Shown here one piece after another: positions 44,480 to 54,662 of a stretch of DNA of 64,000 nucleotides. The stretch is from Zygnema cylindricum. Lineage: Eukaryota; Streptophyta; Zygnematophyceae; Zygnematales; Zygnemataceae. The stretch spans positions 1 through 64,000 of the forward strand of contig JBBHKE010002116.1 in the NCBI GenBank assembly GCA_037447655.1, written 5' to 3'. Made by a program: the position numbers and the translations under genes. Numbering within the stretch: position 1 is the first letter of the stretch; each line of letters starts with the position of its first letter. The notes under the pieces are model-generated. The model was not told the origin of the DNA. It ran no database searches and worked only from the letters and a program-made list of their open reading frames with translations.

Positions 44480-45850
44480 TGAAAATAAGCTTAGGGGAAG
44501 GCACAGGTTTGGTCATCATATCTGCTACCATCTCACTATCTGGTTGGTACTCTAAAATGATTATTATGTTTTCTACTTTCTCTCTAACAAAGCTGAGTCT
44601 AGTGTCCATGTGTTTAGCTTTAAAATGATGTTTAGGATTGGCAAAAATAGCGATTGCTGCCTGATTATCACAAAAAAAATTCTACACACCACTCTTAAGG
44701 TGACCAAGCTCACCAAGCAAAGACTTGACCCACATCAATTCTTTTACAGCAGAGCAAGAGGCCATATACTCAGCCTTCATGGTGGAGTGAGCAATAACTT
44801 TTTGCTTTTTGCTACTCCAATAGCAAGCCCCATCACCCCCATATAATACATATCTAGAAGTGCATCTCCTCATCAGAGCATCACCATAACTGGCATCACT
44901 CCAAGTAGTGATGTCAGTATTCTCCCCACCCAAATGCAACCATAGATCCCTAGTTCCTATCAAATACCCAAGGACTCTTTTAGCTGCCTCCCAATCCCTC
45001 TTAGTGGGAGCATTTAGACTTTTACTCAGCACTCCTACAGCTGCAGCTAAATTCGGCCGGGTATAATTCATAAAATAGATTAGACTTCCCACTACTTGCC
45101 TGTAAGGAATAGTCTGTATGAACTTATGTTCTTCAAGAGATAATTCCTCGTCTAAAACTATGACTCCTTCTTCCTCACTCCCCTCACTTCCCTTCTTCAA
45201 CTCCATTGGAGTTGTACAACTATTAGCTTTATCCATTTGAAATTTTTCAAGCATGTTCCCTCTTACTTCTTTTTGAGTCAATCTTATAATTTTTTTTTTT
45301 CTGTCTCTCTCTACTTGAATTCCCAAAATATATTTTGCTTCCCCCATATCCTTCATTTCAAATCTCCCCTTAAGATCGGTTTTCATTTTATTAATTTTTT
45401 CCATTGATTTACTTAAGAAAAGCAAATCATCAACATAAATTGCAATAAATATAAAACCTTCCTCATATTCGAAAACATAGATTGAGTGATCTGAGCTGAT
45501 CCGGATATATCCCAGACCGGTAAGAAACTCATCAAGCTTCTTATTCCACTGTCGAGGCGCCTGTTTCAAATCATAAAGAGATTTAATCAGCCGGCATACC
45601 TTACTCTCCTCTCCTTCCTCCACAAACCCTTCGGGTTGTCGCATGAAGATCTCCTCTTCCAATTCTCCATGCAAAAAGGCTGTCTTGATGTCCATCTGGT
45701 GCACTTCCATGTCTTTTGTTGCTGCCAGGCTGAGAAGTATGCGGACGGATGGAAATCTGACCACCGAGGCAAAGGTTTTCTCGTAGTCAATTCCCTCTTT
45801 TTGTGTAAATCCCTTTGCCACTAATCAGGCCTTGTAGCGCTCGATTGTGT
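44480..45850 (-). pseudogene. Copia B reverse transcriptase-RNase H
   Basis: The main open frame 45821-44682 encodes 379 residues: MAKGFTQKEGIDYEKTF, QMDIKTAFLHGELEEEIFM, LKQAPRQWNKKLDEFL, the catalytic IYVDDLLFLS (YVDD intact), DMGEAKYILGIQVERD, PYRQVVGSLIYFMNYTRPNL, and RNase H WSDASYGDALMRR and AHSTMKAEYMASCSAVKE. A stop follows KSGV, after which FFCDNQAAIAI and KAKHMD continue to the LTR. One stop separates this frame from the integrase part (at about 45825). The catalytic residues visible are preserved, unlike element A. It is a near-intact but interrupted polyprotein. Confidence 0.92.
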
Positions 45851-45854
45851 TATT

Positions 45855-47760
45855 TGGGTTCAGTTTTAATTTGAAAACCCACTTACAACCGATTGGTTTT
45901 CCGTTAGGTGGACAATCCACCAGCTCCTAAGTATCGGCTGCCATAATTGAGGCCATCTCCTCATTGATGGTTGTCTTCCACCGGTTTCATTCTGGACAAG
46001 TCATCGCCTCTCCATAAGTTTGAGGTTCATCTTGATGAGATAGTTTAGTTACCTTGTTATTAACCTGTTTTTCTTGTAGTCTTTTGCCACTTCTTTTTCC
46101 CCCCTCAAAATCTGAGGCCGGAATAGATGGTTCTCGTGGATTCTTTCGAACAAACTCGACTTCTCCCCTATCCCTTGATTCCGAATCAATTTCCACCACG
46201 TCTTCCGCTTCGGTTAGAGTTGTCACTAGAGTTTCCACACCCAAGTCCTTTTCGGTCTGATTTGTATCTGCAAGAATGTCATCTTCTCTAAAACCTCGAT
46301 AGTTAGGAAGCTCAAAGTCATCGGAATTTTCTGACTCAAATCTGATTTTTACTGACTTTGTATATTTGAAGGGATCCACACACTTTCTTTCATCCATAAC
46401 TACTATATGCTTTACTAAGATTATATCTTCTCTTTTTAGATTATAAACTCTATATCCTTTAACATCCTCATCATATCCTAAAAAGTATCCCGGTTTTCCT
46501 TTAGGATCTAGCTTCCAATTAGACTGATCAGTATCTAGACTGAATACTTGACTGCCAAAAACCTTTAAACGAGATAAGTCTGGTTTCCGGCCTGTCCATC
46601 TCTCATAAGGTGTTTGATCTTTTATAGCTGAAGTAAGAACTCTATTTTTGAGGTAATTAGCACTTTTCATTGCTTCTGCCCAAAACCTTTTTCCTATCTT
46701 CTTATCCGACAACATACTTCTAGAACTATCACTTAGTGTTCTATTTAACCTTTCAGCTACCCCATTCTGTTCCGGATTTTCTAGAACTGTCTTTTGGTGT
46801 TGGACCCCATCTTCCCTCAGAAAATCCTCAAACTGGGTAGAAGTATACTCTCCACCATTGTCACTCCTTATTCTCTTGATTGGAGTTTCATGAAGTTTTT
46901 CGCTCCATGCTTTATATTGTCTAAAACAATCATGAGCTTCGAACTTGTTTTTCAAAAAATACACTCAGGAATACCAAGACCAATCGTCAGTGATAGTCAT
47001 CATAAGTCTCTTCCCCCCCGGTGAGGGCACTTTAGCTGGTCCCCAAATATCTGTGTGTACTAGATCTAGAATTTTTTCTCCCTTATATGTGGCTATTTTA
47101 GGAAAGGGTAATCTGTGTGTTTTACCTTGAGCACATCCACTAGAATCACTTATATTATCATTCTCACTAAACTTAATCCCTTCCACCACTCCCATCTTTT
47201 TCATCTCTCTTAACTTGTCTAGATTCACATGCCCAAGCCTCTTATGCCACATCATAATATCATGAACACCAGCATAATAAAGTTTCTTCGTTTCATTACT
47301 TAAGATCAGCCTAAACATCCCATGGCTACCTTTCTCAGCAATGAAATAGACATCCTCCTCAAAACTAGCAATAAAGACTCCTTCCCTAGTGCTAGTAAAA
47401 AAACCCTAATCATCTAATACGGATGTAGAGATGAGGTTTTTGTTCAGCTCCGGAATAAACAATACATCGGAGAATGTTACTATGGATGTCTTTTCTTCTA
47501 CTAACACTTTCAAATCTACCGATCCTACAAGTGTAGTGGTGACTATCCTCCCATCCCCGTACTTTATCTCTACGGTGGGAATATTTCTTATCTTAGTGAA
47601 CAGGTGCCTATCCTTACACATGTGCATGGAGGCACCTGAATCTACAATCCAGTGTGCTTCACCTTTCAATCCACTGTAAGCACATTTCTGCCTTCGTGGT
47701 ATTTCGACCTCGTTTTTCGCCTCCAACTCCTCATCTAAAAGGAGCTCATCGTCCTTGTCA
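45855..47760 (-). pseudogene. Copia B protease-integrase region
   Basis: The protease motif WIVDSGASMHMC lies near 47650 and ISTSVLDD near 47410. The integrase zinc site is in MMWHKRLGHVNLDKLR and GCAQGKTHRLPFPK. The core DDE residues appear as DLVHTDIWGP (47090-47060), IRSDNGGEYTS (about 46855) and the Glu in NPEQNGVAERLNRTLSD (about 46770). The domain downstream has PYERWTGRKP, KVFGSQVFSLD and GYFLGYDEDVKGYRVYN, then an acidic linker to RT. Stops occur at about 47408, 46965 and 45987, so translation is broken at several points. Confidence 0.9.
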
Positions 47761-47764
47761 TCGG

Positions 47765-48800
47765 ATTACGCCTCATATACCTGTGTCACAAGGGCCTTTT
47801 TCTTTCCTCTTGGGGTACCACCGGTCTGCCCCTCGTTTAACCGAAGCTCGGTTAGCTAAGTGCACTCTGCCATATAGTGCCCAAGTTTCTTACAAAAATG
47901 ACATAAACCTTTGGGAGCCCTTGGTCCGAACTCGTCGGTCTGATTTTTCTGCTCCCTCCCCCCATAGTTTCCGACTGGTTTCCGGGAATCCTTGTTCCTT
48001 CAATCGGTGGCAGTTGCTAAGGCTTGGCCACTCTTTCCTCCCCTTCGGATCTCAATCGTAATCTCCCGAACGAGAATCATCCCTACCACTGAGTTCCATA
48101 TCCACCTTGAGTCCGGCAAATCCTGCACACGGTTGACTATATCCTCGAACTCATCGGGTAACTTCATCAGTAAACAATCAACCTTTTCTTTTTCACTAAA
48201 AACTTTTCCCGCACTCTCTAGCTCCATGAAGAGTGTAGCAAGCTCATTGCAAAAATCCAACATCTTCCCCCCTTTGTATACATACTCCTTAACTTTCTGA
48301 TCAGCCAACAGTTGTTGCTGAATCATACCACTTCGGTACATCTCTATGAGAGCCATCCAAAGATCCGATGCCCTTTCTACCTGCAAATGAGGACATGCAA
48401 GTCCTTGAGTGAGATGGCGTAGGGTGAAGTGCTTTACCGCCATATTGTTGAAGTCCCAGGTTTGAGTATCATTCTCCTCGTTCCTCGGAATAGGTGACAT
48501 GAATGCCGAACCAGTTGTTATAGGTGTGGTCGCCTCCTTCTCCTTTCTTTTGTCCACCACCTATCCTTCTTTTGTTTCCTCTGTTGAAGGTGGATCCTCT
48601 TTTCTGGTGAATCTGCTTCCTCGAAACCCTGGAGGAATTCCAAGACTTGATGGACGCCCCAACCGTCCACTCACTATCCCCCAAAACCTTTTTTCGCATA
48701 GAGCTCCTAACATCATACTTTTGCAATATATGAAGCCTGTTCCATTAAATATTGGTACCCTCGAGGGTGGGCCCATAACCTGAAAATCTAAGACCTCCAT
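47765..48800 (-). pseudogene. Copia B gag
   Basis: The frame opens with ATG at 48800, within the 5' LTR: MEVLDFQVMGPPSRVPIFNG. Residues FQVMGPP are encoded by the LTR end plus primer-binding site. A frame change leads into ORF 48560-48000 (AVKHFTLRHLTQGLACPHLQ, MYRSGMIQQQLLADQKVKEY, MLDFCNELATLFMELESAGK, LLMKLPDEFEDIVNRVQDLP, typical copia Gag). After a stop, the zinc knuckle CHFCKKLGHYMAEC appears at about 47915. It packages the RNA in cytoplasmic particles in the family. Frameshift and stops make it defective. Confidence 0.88.
48766..48780 (-). other. Primer-binding site of copia B (half-tRNA type)
   Basis: GGTTATGGGCCCACC follows the LTR end TTTTCA directly. It is complementary to the anticodon stem-loop of initiator tRNA-Met. 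Confidence 0.8.
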
Positions 48801-49837
48801 AAGTCCTCAGAGTGGACAGCTTTCAAGAAGCCTTTAAGATAACCCTGACCCCTTTGTGTTTCAGCAAAAATAACTGCCACCCTGGCAGACAAAAAACTCT
48901 GACCAACTTCTCCCCTGTGAAGATAAGACTCCCCTGAGTCGATAGCAAAAAAAATCTCTGAATTTGCTCCCCTGAGCAGTACGTTATGGAGGGTCAAAGT
49001 TTACCTTTTGTACAGAAGCTCTCTATGAGAAAGGGTCCTATCTTCTAATTTTTCTAAGTCATATCTCTCTCACAAACTCTATCTATTGATGTACGGAGCC
49101 AATCAGAATTCAATTTCGTACACAAAAGTACAGCTGCTGGTGTACTTGCTGTACGGCCATTGTACGACATGGCCTAAATGTCGACACGTGGTATGTCCGG
49201 ATTCGCTCCCTTAATCTTCGGAGATGCCGCGATCCAATGTCATTCCGCCACGTGTCATCCGATGTGGCGATGACCACAAACCGCCGAAATCCTCTTCTGC
49301 GATCTCGGCGTTTATTCTAGCCGTCCGATTAAATTCACATTTAATCGTAGCCGTAATAAATATATGCGCGGTATTCGTTTCACTAAAGGAATAAATGCGC
49401 GGTATTGGTTTCGTATTCGTACCAGAATCCGTACTTTTACATTTACTGGATATATGTCTCCCGTAATCAGTTACAGTTAAATGAACTATCCTACGTTTAA
49501 ATAATTAAATAAATATCAAACCCTATGATACGTAACACTACTTTTAGAACTAACGGCTAAGGCTGACGGCTACCGGCTGTTTGCCGTCCGGTAGGTACCA
49601 AGATCAAATCCTGTGGCCGGCACATATATTTTAGTAAATTAAACCCCTAACTATAATATATTTTCCCGTAAACCTCTGAATAGCGTAGGTAGCCATGGCT
49701 TTAGCTCCCTCTCCAATTTCTCAGTGACTGCGACAAGTTTGAGAGTTAGAGAGAGAAGTTAGATGTAGACTGCCTCGCCTTCTTTCTTATTTCTATTCAG
49801 ACCTAGAAAATACTTTAAAAGACCATTAATTTCTAGA
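48781..49837 (-). repeat. Copia B 5' LTR
   Basis: Plus strand TGAAAATCTAAGACC to ATTTCTAGA. The terminal TG is mutated relative to the other LTR. Roughly 55 differences from the 3' LTR were counted by eye. The antisense tRNA-like block is at about 49553-49611. Confidence 0.9.
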
Positions 49838-49842
49838 ATCAC

Positions 49843-51127
49843 TTGGGTGTTCTAAAAAAGGGCTTCCTTTCAGGTAAGACTTAAACTTTATTGCAATGTA
49901 TGATATTGTAAATTATTTTTTGTGTCAAAATTGTTGCTTTTATGAAACTTAGAGTACTAACTGTTTTTTACTCATCTTTTTTTTGTTGTCTTCATCTTCA
50001 TTATTTGAACTAGGTGAGCTTGACGAAGATTTGGTGGAGAATATGGATGAGGACCACTTGATCATGAATATGGATAATGGCAAGACATTAGGCTTCTGTG
50101 ACGATAAAGTCGTGAAGTATACCGGCGTTGAGGGTGGAGGCGAATCCATGACTTTGATGGTGCGTCTCACCGGAGGAGTGAATGCACGGATAGAATCACC
50201 CATGCTTATTCTCACAAACCGTAATAGGAATTACCCGATTCGTAATATTCCCGACAATATTCCAAGTATACATCCCTTTGTTTCATTTTGTTTATCTTGA
50301 ATTGTTCGTTTCTTCCCTCTTTCTTTCTTCTCCCCTCAACTTTTTCATCGCTGTTCTCCTTCTTTCCCTCCTTCATGTATTTTTTTTTTAATGTATTTTT
50401 TCTTGTTTCCATGTAACCAATAACAGGTGTGTGGTATCGCACGGGTCCTAAGGGTTGGAACCACAAGAGAGTCTTCCCCCAATGGTTTGAGGACCGGAGG
50501 TCGTATCAAGCTGATCCCTACGGTCGACATAAAACAGTCTTCCTCGATAATTGCTGAGGATACAACATGTTTGAAGAGCTAAACCGCGTCTTGGTTGCCA
50601 AAAATATGGTGTTACACTTCTTTCCACCGAGTGTTACTCACTTGGTGCAACCGGTTGATTCTTTCGTAATATCTAAAATAAAGGAGGCTTGGAGTAAGAA
50701 GTGGGAAAATTGGAAGATGTCAGGGGTAATGAATGAACAGTGGTCACAACCCTCTAATCGAGGTTGGTCAGGAAAGCTATTAGGGTCAGGAAAAAGGTTT
50801 TTCCTCGAATTGGCTAGGGACTCCATCCGAGAAGTTAACGCCATGAAAGACAAGGATGGGATGGGATACGCGAGAAAGGTTATGATACAGTGTGGGTTGT
50901 CATTGAAGGACGAGACATGGGAGGAGGGAATGCTTACACATCAATTGCAATGCATCATCAACAAGCACCAAAACCATTTCGACGGCGAAGAAGTATCGCC
51001 TCCCTTACCAAGGGCACGGGAATCCCATGGAAATTCTCACGACGCCGACGCCAGAACTGAAGAAGACCAGATTACCGACGAACAATTCATAGAACGGGAC
51101 GAATATGAAGCTCTTGCTAATGCCTAA
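49843..51127 (+). pseudogene. Pogo-like transposase, end of exon 2 plus exons 3-4 (DDE domain)
   Basis: Exon 3 (50014-50265) and exon 4 (50427-51127) are joined in phase through an AGT codon. Exon 3 holds the first catalytic Asp in LIMNMDNGKTLGF and ILTNRNRNYPIRNIPDNIP. Exon 4 holds WYRTGPKGWNHKRVFPQWF, the second Asp in VFLDNC, and the third in FFPPSVTHLVQPVDSFVISK, giving a DDD layout of the pogo/Tigger type. The C-terminus is acidic (DDEYEAL type) and ends at 51127. A TGA at 50555-50557 interrupts right after VFLDNC. Splice sites are clean (CTAG/GTGAG, CCAA/GTATAC, AACAG/GTGTG). DDE transposase is the most likely function; a domesticated protein is unlikely given the stop. Confidence 0.8.
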
Positions 51128-51539
51128 GCATTCCCCTTGTTTGCCTTTTTAACATATTTTGGAGCGAAGAAGAGGCATAGCTTTTTAGTTTTTGTTGATT
51201 TCACGTGTATTACCCGATTAAAAAATGAATAGAGTGTACGGATTTATGAGATAGGGGTTTTATACAATATAATAGGGGTAATACGTCGCATAGTGTATCT
51301 GTTTTTACATTGTCATAGTTTTGCAATTTTTTTATTTACTTCATTGTGAATTAATTATGCTAAAACAATGTATAACACGACCATTTTAAGTAACACGAGT
51401 TTCTTTTGGCAATTTATGAGTATGTGCACGAGCTATGGTTCTTCATTCCCTATGTGTTACTGTGTATTTATCATTCACTGGTAATGGGTGAATAGATTCT
51501 TATTTTTTAGCTTTGATACACAAACATGTGGTTGTGGCG
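51128..51539. other. 3' flank of transposase, nothing recognised
   Basis: AT-rich, with possible polyadenylation-type AATAAA-like words. No coding signal. Confidence 0.5.
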
Positions 51540-52215
51540 TTATTCATATTAGGCGACGAGCGCGCCTTATCACTGGTCGCTTCGGCGATGACTTTGCCTC
51601 AGAGTCGAAGCATTTTTCAGCGATGACATAGCGTCTTTAGTGTTTTTTGGTTATACAGCGATATTGCCTTATTAAAGATCTTTTGTTCAGCGGCGACACA
51701 CTTAAGTTGCTGGTTGGTCCATTAAGCCAATTGTGTAGGCAATTATAACATAAAAAATAACTGGTGTAAAATCCAGCAACGAAAATGTGTCGTCGCCGGT
51801 TGTTCAGCATCCATGACAAAGGAAAAACAATACCTAAATAATCGATGTAAAATCCAGCGACGAAAATGTCTCATCGCCGGTTATTCAGCATCCACAACGA
51901 AAAAAATAAAAATTTACTCATTCCATTGGTGTATAATCCAATGACGAAAAATCCTTGTCGCCGATTGGTCAACATGCAAGCACAAAAAATAAAATACCTT
52001 CATTCCATTTATGTGCAATCTAGCGACGAAAATGTCTCGTTTCCGGTTGTTCAACATCCACGAAGAAAATAAAAAAAATTACTTATTCCATTGGTGTATA
52101 ATCCAGCGACAAAAAATCCTCGTCGCCGATAATTCAACATCTAAGGACAAAAAAAAAAAACCTTCATTTCATTTGTTTGAATCTAGGACAAAAATGCCTC
52201 ATCGCTGGTAGGTAA
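51540..52215 (+). repeat. Right-hand tandem repeat array of the pogo element
   Basis: About six to eight units of ~65 bp repeat AATCCAGCGACGAAAATGTC, TCGTCGCCGGTTGTTCAGCA and CATTCCATTGGTGTATAATC. The core CGACGAAAATGTCTCGTCGC is a relaxed version of the palindrome in arrays A and B. Decay increases to the right. Confidence 0.8.
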
Positions 52216-52614
52216 GCATCCATGACAAAAGAATAAAAAAACAACATTCCATAGCGTACGCAAACATGAACAAGAAAAAATCATTTGGTACAAAACACAA
52301 GACAGTCATACGTAGAGTGAAATAAAGAGTGATTACATGTAGTAATTACGTAAAATATAAACAGTTATGAATCCAAAATTTCACTATTGTACGCACTCCA
52401 AAGTTGAATATAGGCCCTGAAATCCTAAAAATTCCTATACCTTTCCATCTTCTCTTCAATCTTCTATCTATTACCTCCCTTGAATTCCTTCTTTATAGTA
52501 TTTATTTCACTATCGTCTTATGCGACAATAAAAAAAAAAAGCAAAGGTAACATGATGTCGGAAAAAAATCAAAAACTTTGGCCCCAACTTGAAAAAAATA
52601 ATTACCAAAAAATT
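52216..52614. other. Spacer between pogo array and solo LTR
   Basis: AT-rich, with no gene or repeat partner recognised. Confidence 0.5.
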
Positions 52615-53144
52615 GCAACTCTAAGACCTCCATTGGTACTCAGAGTAGGCAGCTTACCAGAAGCCCCTAGGATAACCTCAATTCCTTAGTCTTTGTATGA
52701 GTATTACTGATACCCTGAGAGAATACAGACTAATCAGACTTCACCCCTTGGAAGAACAGACTCCCTTTGTTCTGTTACAAAAGAATTCTTAAATTTGCTC
52801 CCTTGAGCAGCTAATTATCAATGGTCAAAGATGACCTTTTATACAGGAGCACTCTGAGAGAGAGAGGCGGCTACCTCTAATTTTCCCAAGTCCTAAACCC
52901 CTCTCGAACCCCTCTACAACTGAAGTACGGAACCAATCAAATCATTGTACAGTACAGAAAGGTACTTGGCCCGAAGTCCTTTTTGTACGGCCATTGTACG
53001 ACATGGCGAAGAAGACTACTTGACCCGGAGTCCTTTCTGTACGGCCATTGTACGACATGGCGAAGAAGACGACGCCTGCCATATCCGGGTTCGCCATGGT
53101 ATGTCCCGGAGATGCCGCTATCCAATATCATGTTGCAACGTGTC
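52615..53144 (-). repeat. Solo LTR related to copia B, left part
   Basis: TGCAACTCTAAGACCTCC and following bases align with the start of the copia B LTR (TGAAAATCTAAGACCTCC). Conserved blocks include CTCAGAGT, GATAACC and CCATTGTACGACATGGC. Element D is inserted at 53145-53149, and the LTR resumes at 57570 with CCGTCCGATT. A ~55-bp unit (GTACGGCCATTGTACGACAT) is tandemly duplicated at 52970-53070. No internal region adjoins, so it is a solo LTR. Confidence 0.75.
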
Positions 53145-53149
53145 ACCCG

Positions 53150-54331
53150 TGTTGATATTTGTGTATTTTCTAGGTCTGTAAATAGGATAGAAAAAGGCAG
53201 AAGGCAATCTGCCTCTAACTCCCCTTTCCAAGCCCCCACACTTGTTGTAGTCACTGAAGGCTGGATAGGGAGCTAGAGCCATGGTTGCCCAAGCTCTCTA
53301 GAGTAGACAAGGGGTAAGTGAGGTACTCTTACCAAAAGTTAGTCGACGGTCCCAGGAATTGATCCTGGAACCTGTCATCTGACGATCGATAATAGCAGGT
53401 AGCTTTAACCATTTAGTCTAGCGCTAGTACTAAGACATTTTAGGTTTGATAATTATTTGTTTAGTTTCACGTAGACTTTATCATTTAACTAGAAATGTAT
53501 ACGTAGTGCATAGATACAGTTATATAAAGTACGAAGTACGATACGGTTACGAAATAGATACCGCGCATTTTGTTAGACATCAAAAAGAATACCGCGCAAG
53601 TATTTATGACGGCTACGATTGAAATCAGGATTTGATCGGACGGCCGCGAAGGATGCCGAGATCGCGGAATAAGATTTTGGCGGTTTGCGATCACCGCCAC
53701 ATCGAATGACACCTGGCAAAACCACATTGGATTGCGGCAACTCCGGGGATTACGGAAACGAATCCCGATATGACATGTGTCGACATTTTGGCCATGTCAT
53801 ACGATGGCCGTACATAAAGTACACCGGCACCTGTACTTTTATGTACGACACAGTATTTTAATTGGTGCCGTACTTCAGTAGATAGAGTTTTAGAGGGGGG
53901 GATAGGACTTAGAAAATTTTGGGTAAGTAGCTGCCTCTCCTAGAGAGCACTCTGTATAAATGGCAAACTTTGGCAATGCCATAACTATCAATTTACTTGA
54001 CCATTTTCAGTGATTCGTTTTGCTGCGGACTCAGGGGAGTCCAGGCTACACAGGGGTGTAGTCGGTCAGAGTTTTTGTCTGCCAGGGTGGCTGTGTTTCT
54101 AAGGGAAAGTCAAAGTGGGTGAATGTGTCCAAATCTCATATTCTAACTTTGCATTCTGTGGTGGAACTGAGCACACATAAAGTGTTATTTCACAGAGGTG
54201 AATCTATATTGGGGTTCTGACTGTCAAGGGGTCAGTCATTTGGGTTTATATCAACTTTGAGTCGGCACTATCTAGATTAGCTTCTTTTGGATCTGCATAC
54301 TCTGAGGGCCAATGGAGGTCTCAGAGTTTCA
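53150..54331 (+). repeat. Element D 5' LTR
   Basis: TGTTGATATTTGTG to AGAGTTTCA. It contains TATAAAT at 53955-53961, about 375 bp before the LTR end. On the minus strand it carries the tRNA-like block (B-box-like GGATCAATTCC at 53365-53355; TAGACTAAATGGTTAAAGCT at 53420-53401). Confidence 0.93.
53955..53961 (+). promoter_or_regulatory. TATA box in element D LTR
   Basis: CTGTATAAATGGC in the 5' LTR, conserved in the 3' LTR (about 57189) and in both C LTRs. The site in the B LTR is altered to TGTACAAAAGG. Confidence 0.6.
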
Positions 54332-54662
54332 GGTTATGGGCCCACCATCTAGGGTGCCTATGTTCGATAGAACAGACTTCACTTATTAGGAGTTTACAAT
54401 GGCGGGATTGCTTTTTGAGAAGCACTTATGGGGAATTGTTTCGGGACAAGTGAGATGTCCGCCTCTGGCTTTGGAGGAGCTTACTATGGAGATTCATCTG
54501 AGGCTGCCCAGAATATCAACCGGAGTTCAGATGCAACGGAAGGTGAAGGGAAGAATCTTTCCGTTGATGGGGAAATAGGGGAGAAGGAAAAAGGGACACT
54601 TATGGTGAGGGGAGCTAGGCTCTCAGCTATGGTACCACATGTAGGGATTAAAACTGAAGAAA
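54312..54662 (+). pseudogene. Element D gag N-terminal part, frameshifted
   Basis: ATG at 54312 lies within the LTR end and reads MEVSEFQVMGPPSRVPMFDR through the primer site, as in elements B and C. A TAG follows TDFTY. Further Gag residues appear in other frames (LLFEKHLWGIVSG; SGFGGAYYGDSSEA; LMVRGARLSAMVP). The intact frame resumes at 54663. Confidence 0.75.
54332..54346 (+). other. Primer-binding site of element D (half-tRNA type)
   Basis: GGTTATGGGCCCACC immediately follows the LTR end TTTCA. It is perfectly complementary to the initiator tRNA-Met anticodon stem-loop. Confidence 0.8.

Larger units (their letters stand above)
43374..49837 (-). mobile_element. Ty1-copia element B, full length with TSD
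   Basis: 6,464 bp flanked by ATCAC on both sides (43369-43373, 49838-49842). The LTRs 43374-44429 and 48781-49837 are about 95 percent identical by eye. The internal order on the minus strand is gag, protease, integrase, RT, RNase H, as in the copia superfamily. It is inserted in exon 2 of the pogo-like transposase, so it post-dates that element. Confidence 0.95.
36600..52260 (+). mobile_element. Large pogo/CENP-B-like DNA transposon
   Basis: The limits are inferred from the promoter of exon 1 and the last subterminal-type repeats. No terminal inverted repeats were identified, so the boundaries are provisional. It holds transposase exons at both ends of the interval, an acidic accessory gene (two copies), palindromic repeat arrays at 37425-38035, 40350-40800, 42430-42850 and 51540-52215, and two insertions (hAT fragment 39378-40174, copia B 43374-49837). 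Without the copia insertion it is about 9.2 kb. It may instead be two overlapping copies of one family, since 37360-39376 and 40280-41540 are duplicates. Confidence 0.6.

Noticed and set aside
53100-53181. Functional tRNA gene in the D LTR region
   Set aside because: Only box-like motifs and a T-arm-like hairpin are present. No acceptor stem pairing could be confirmed by eye.
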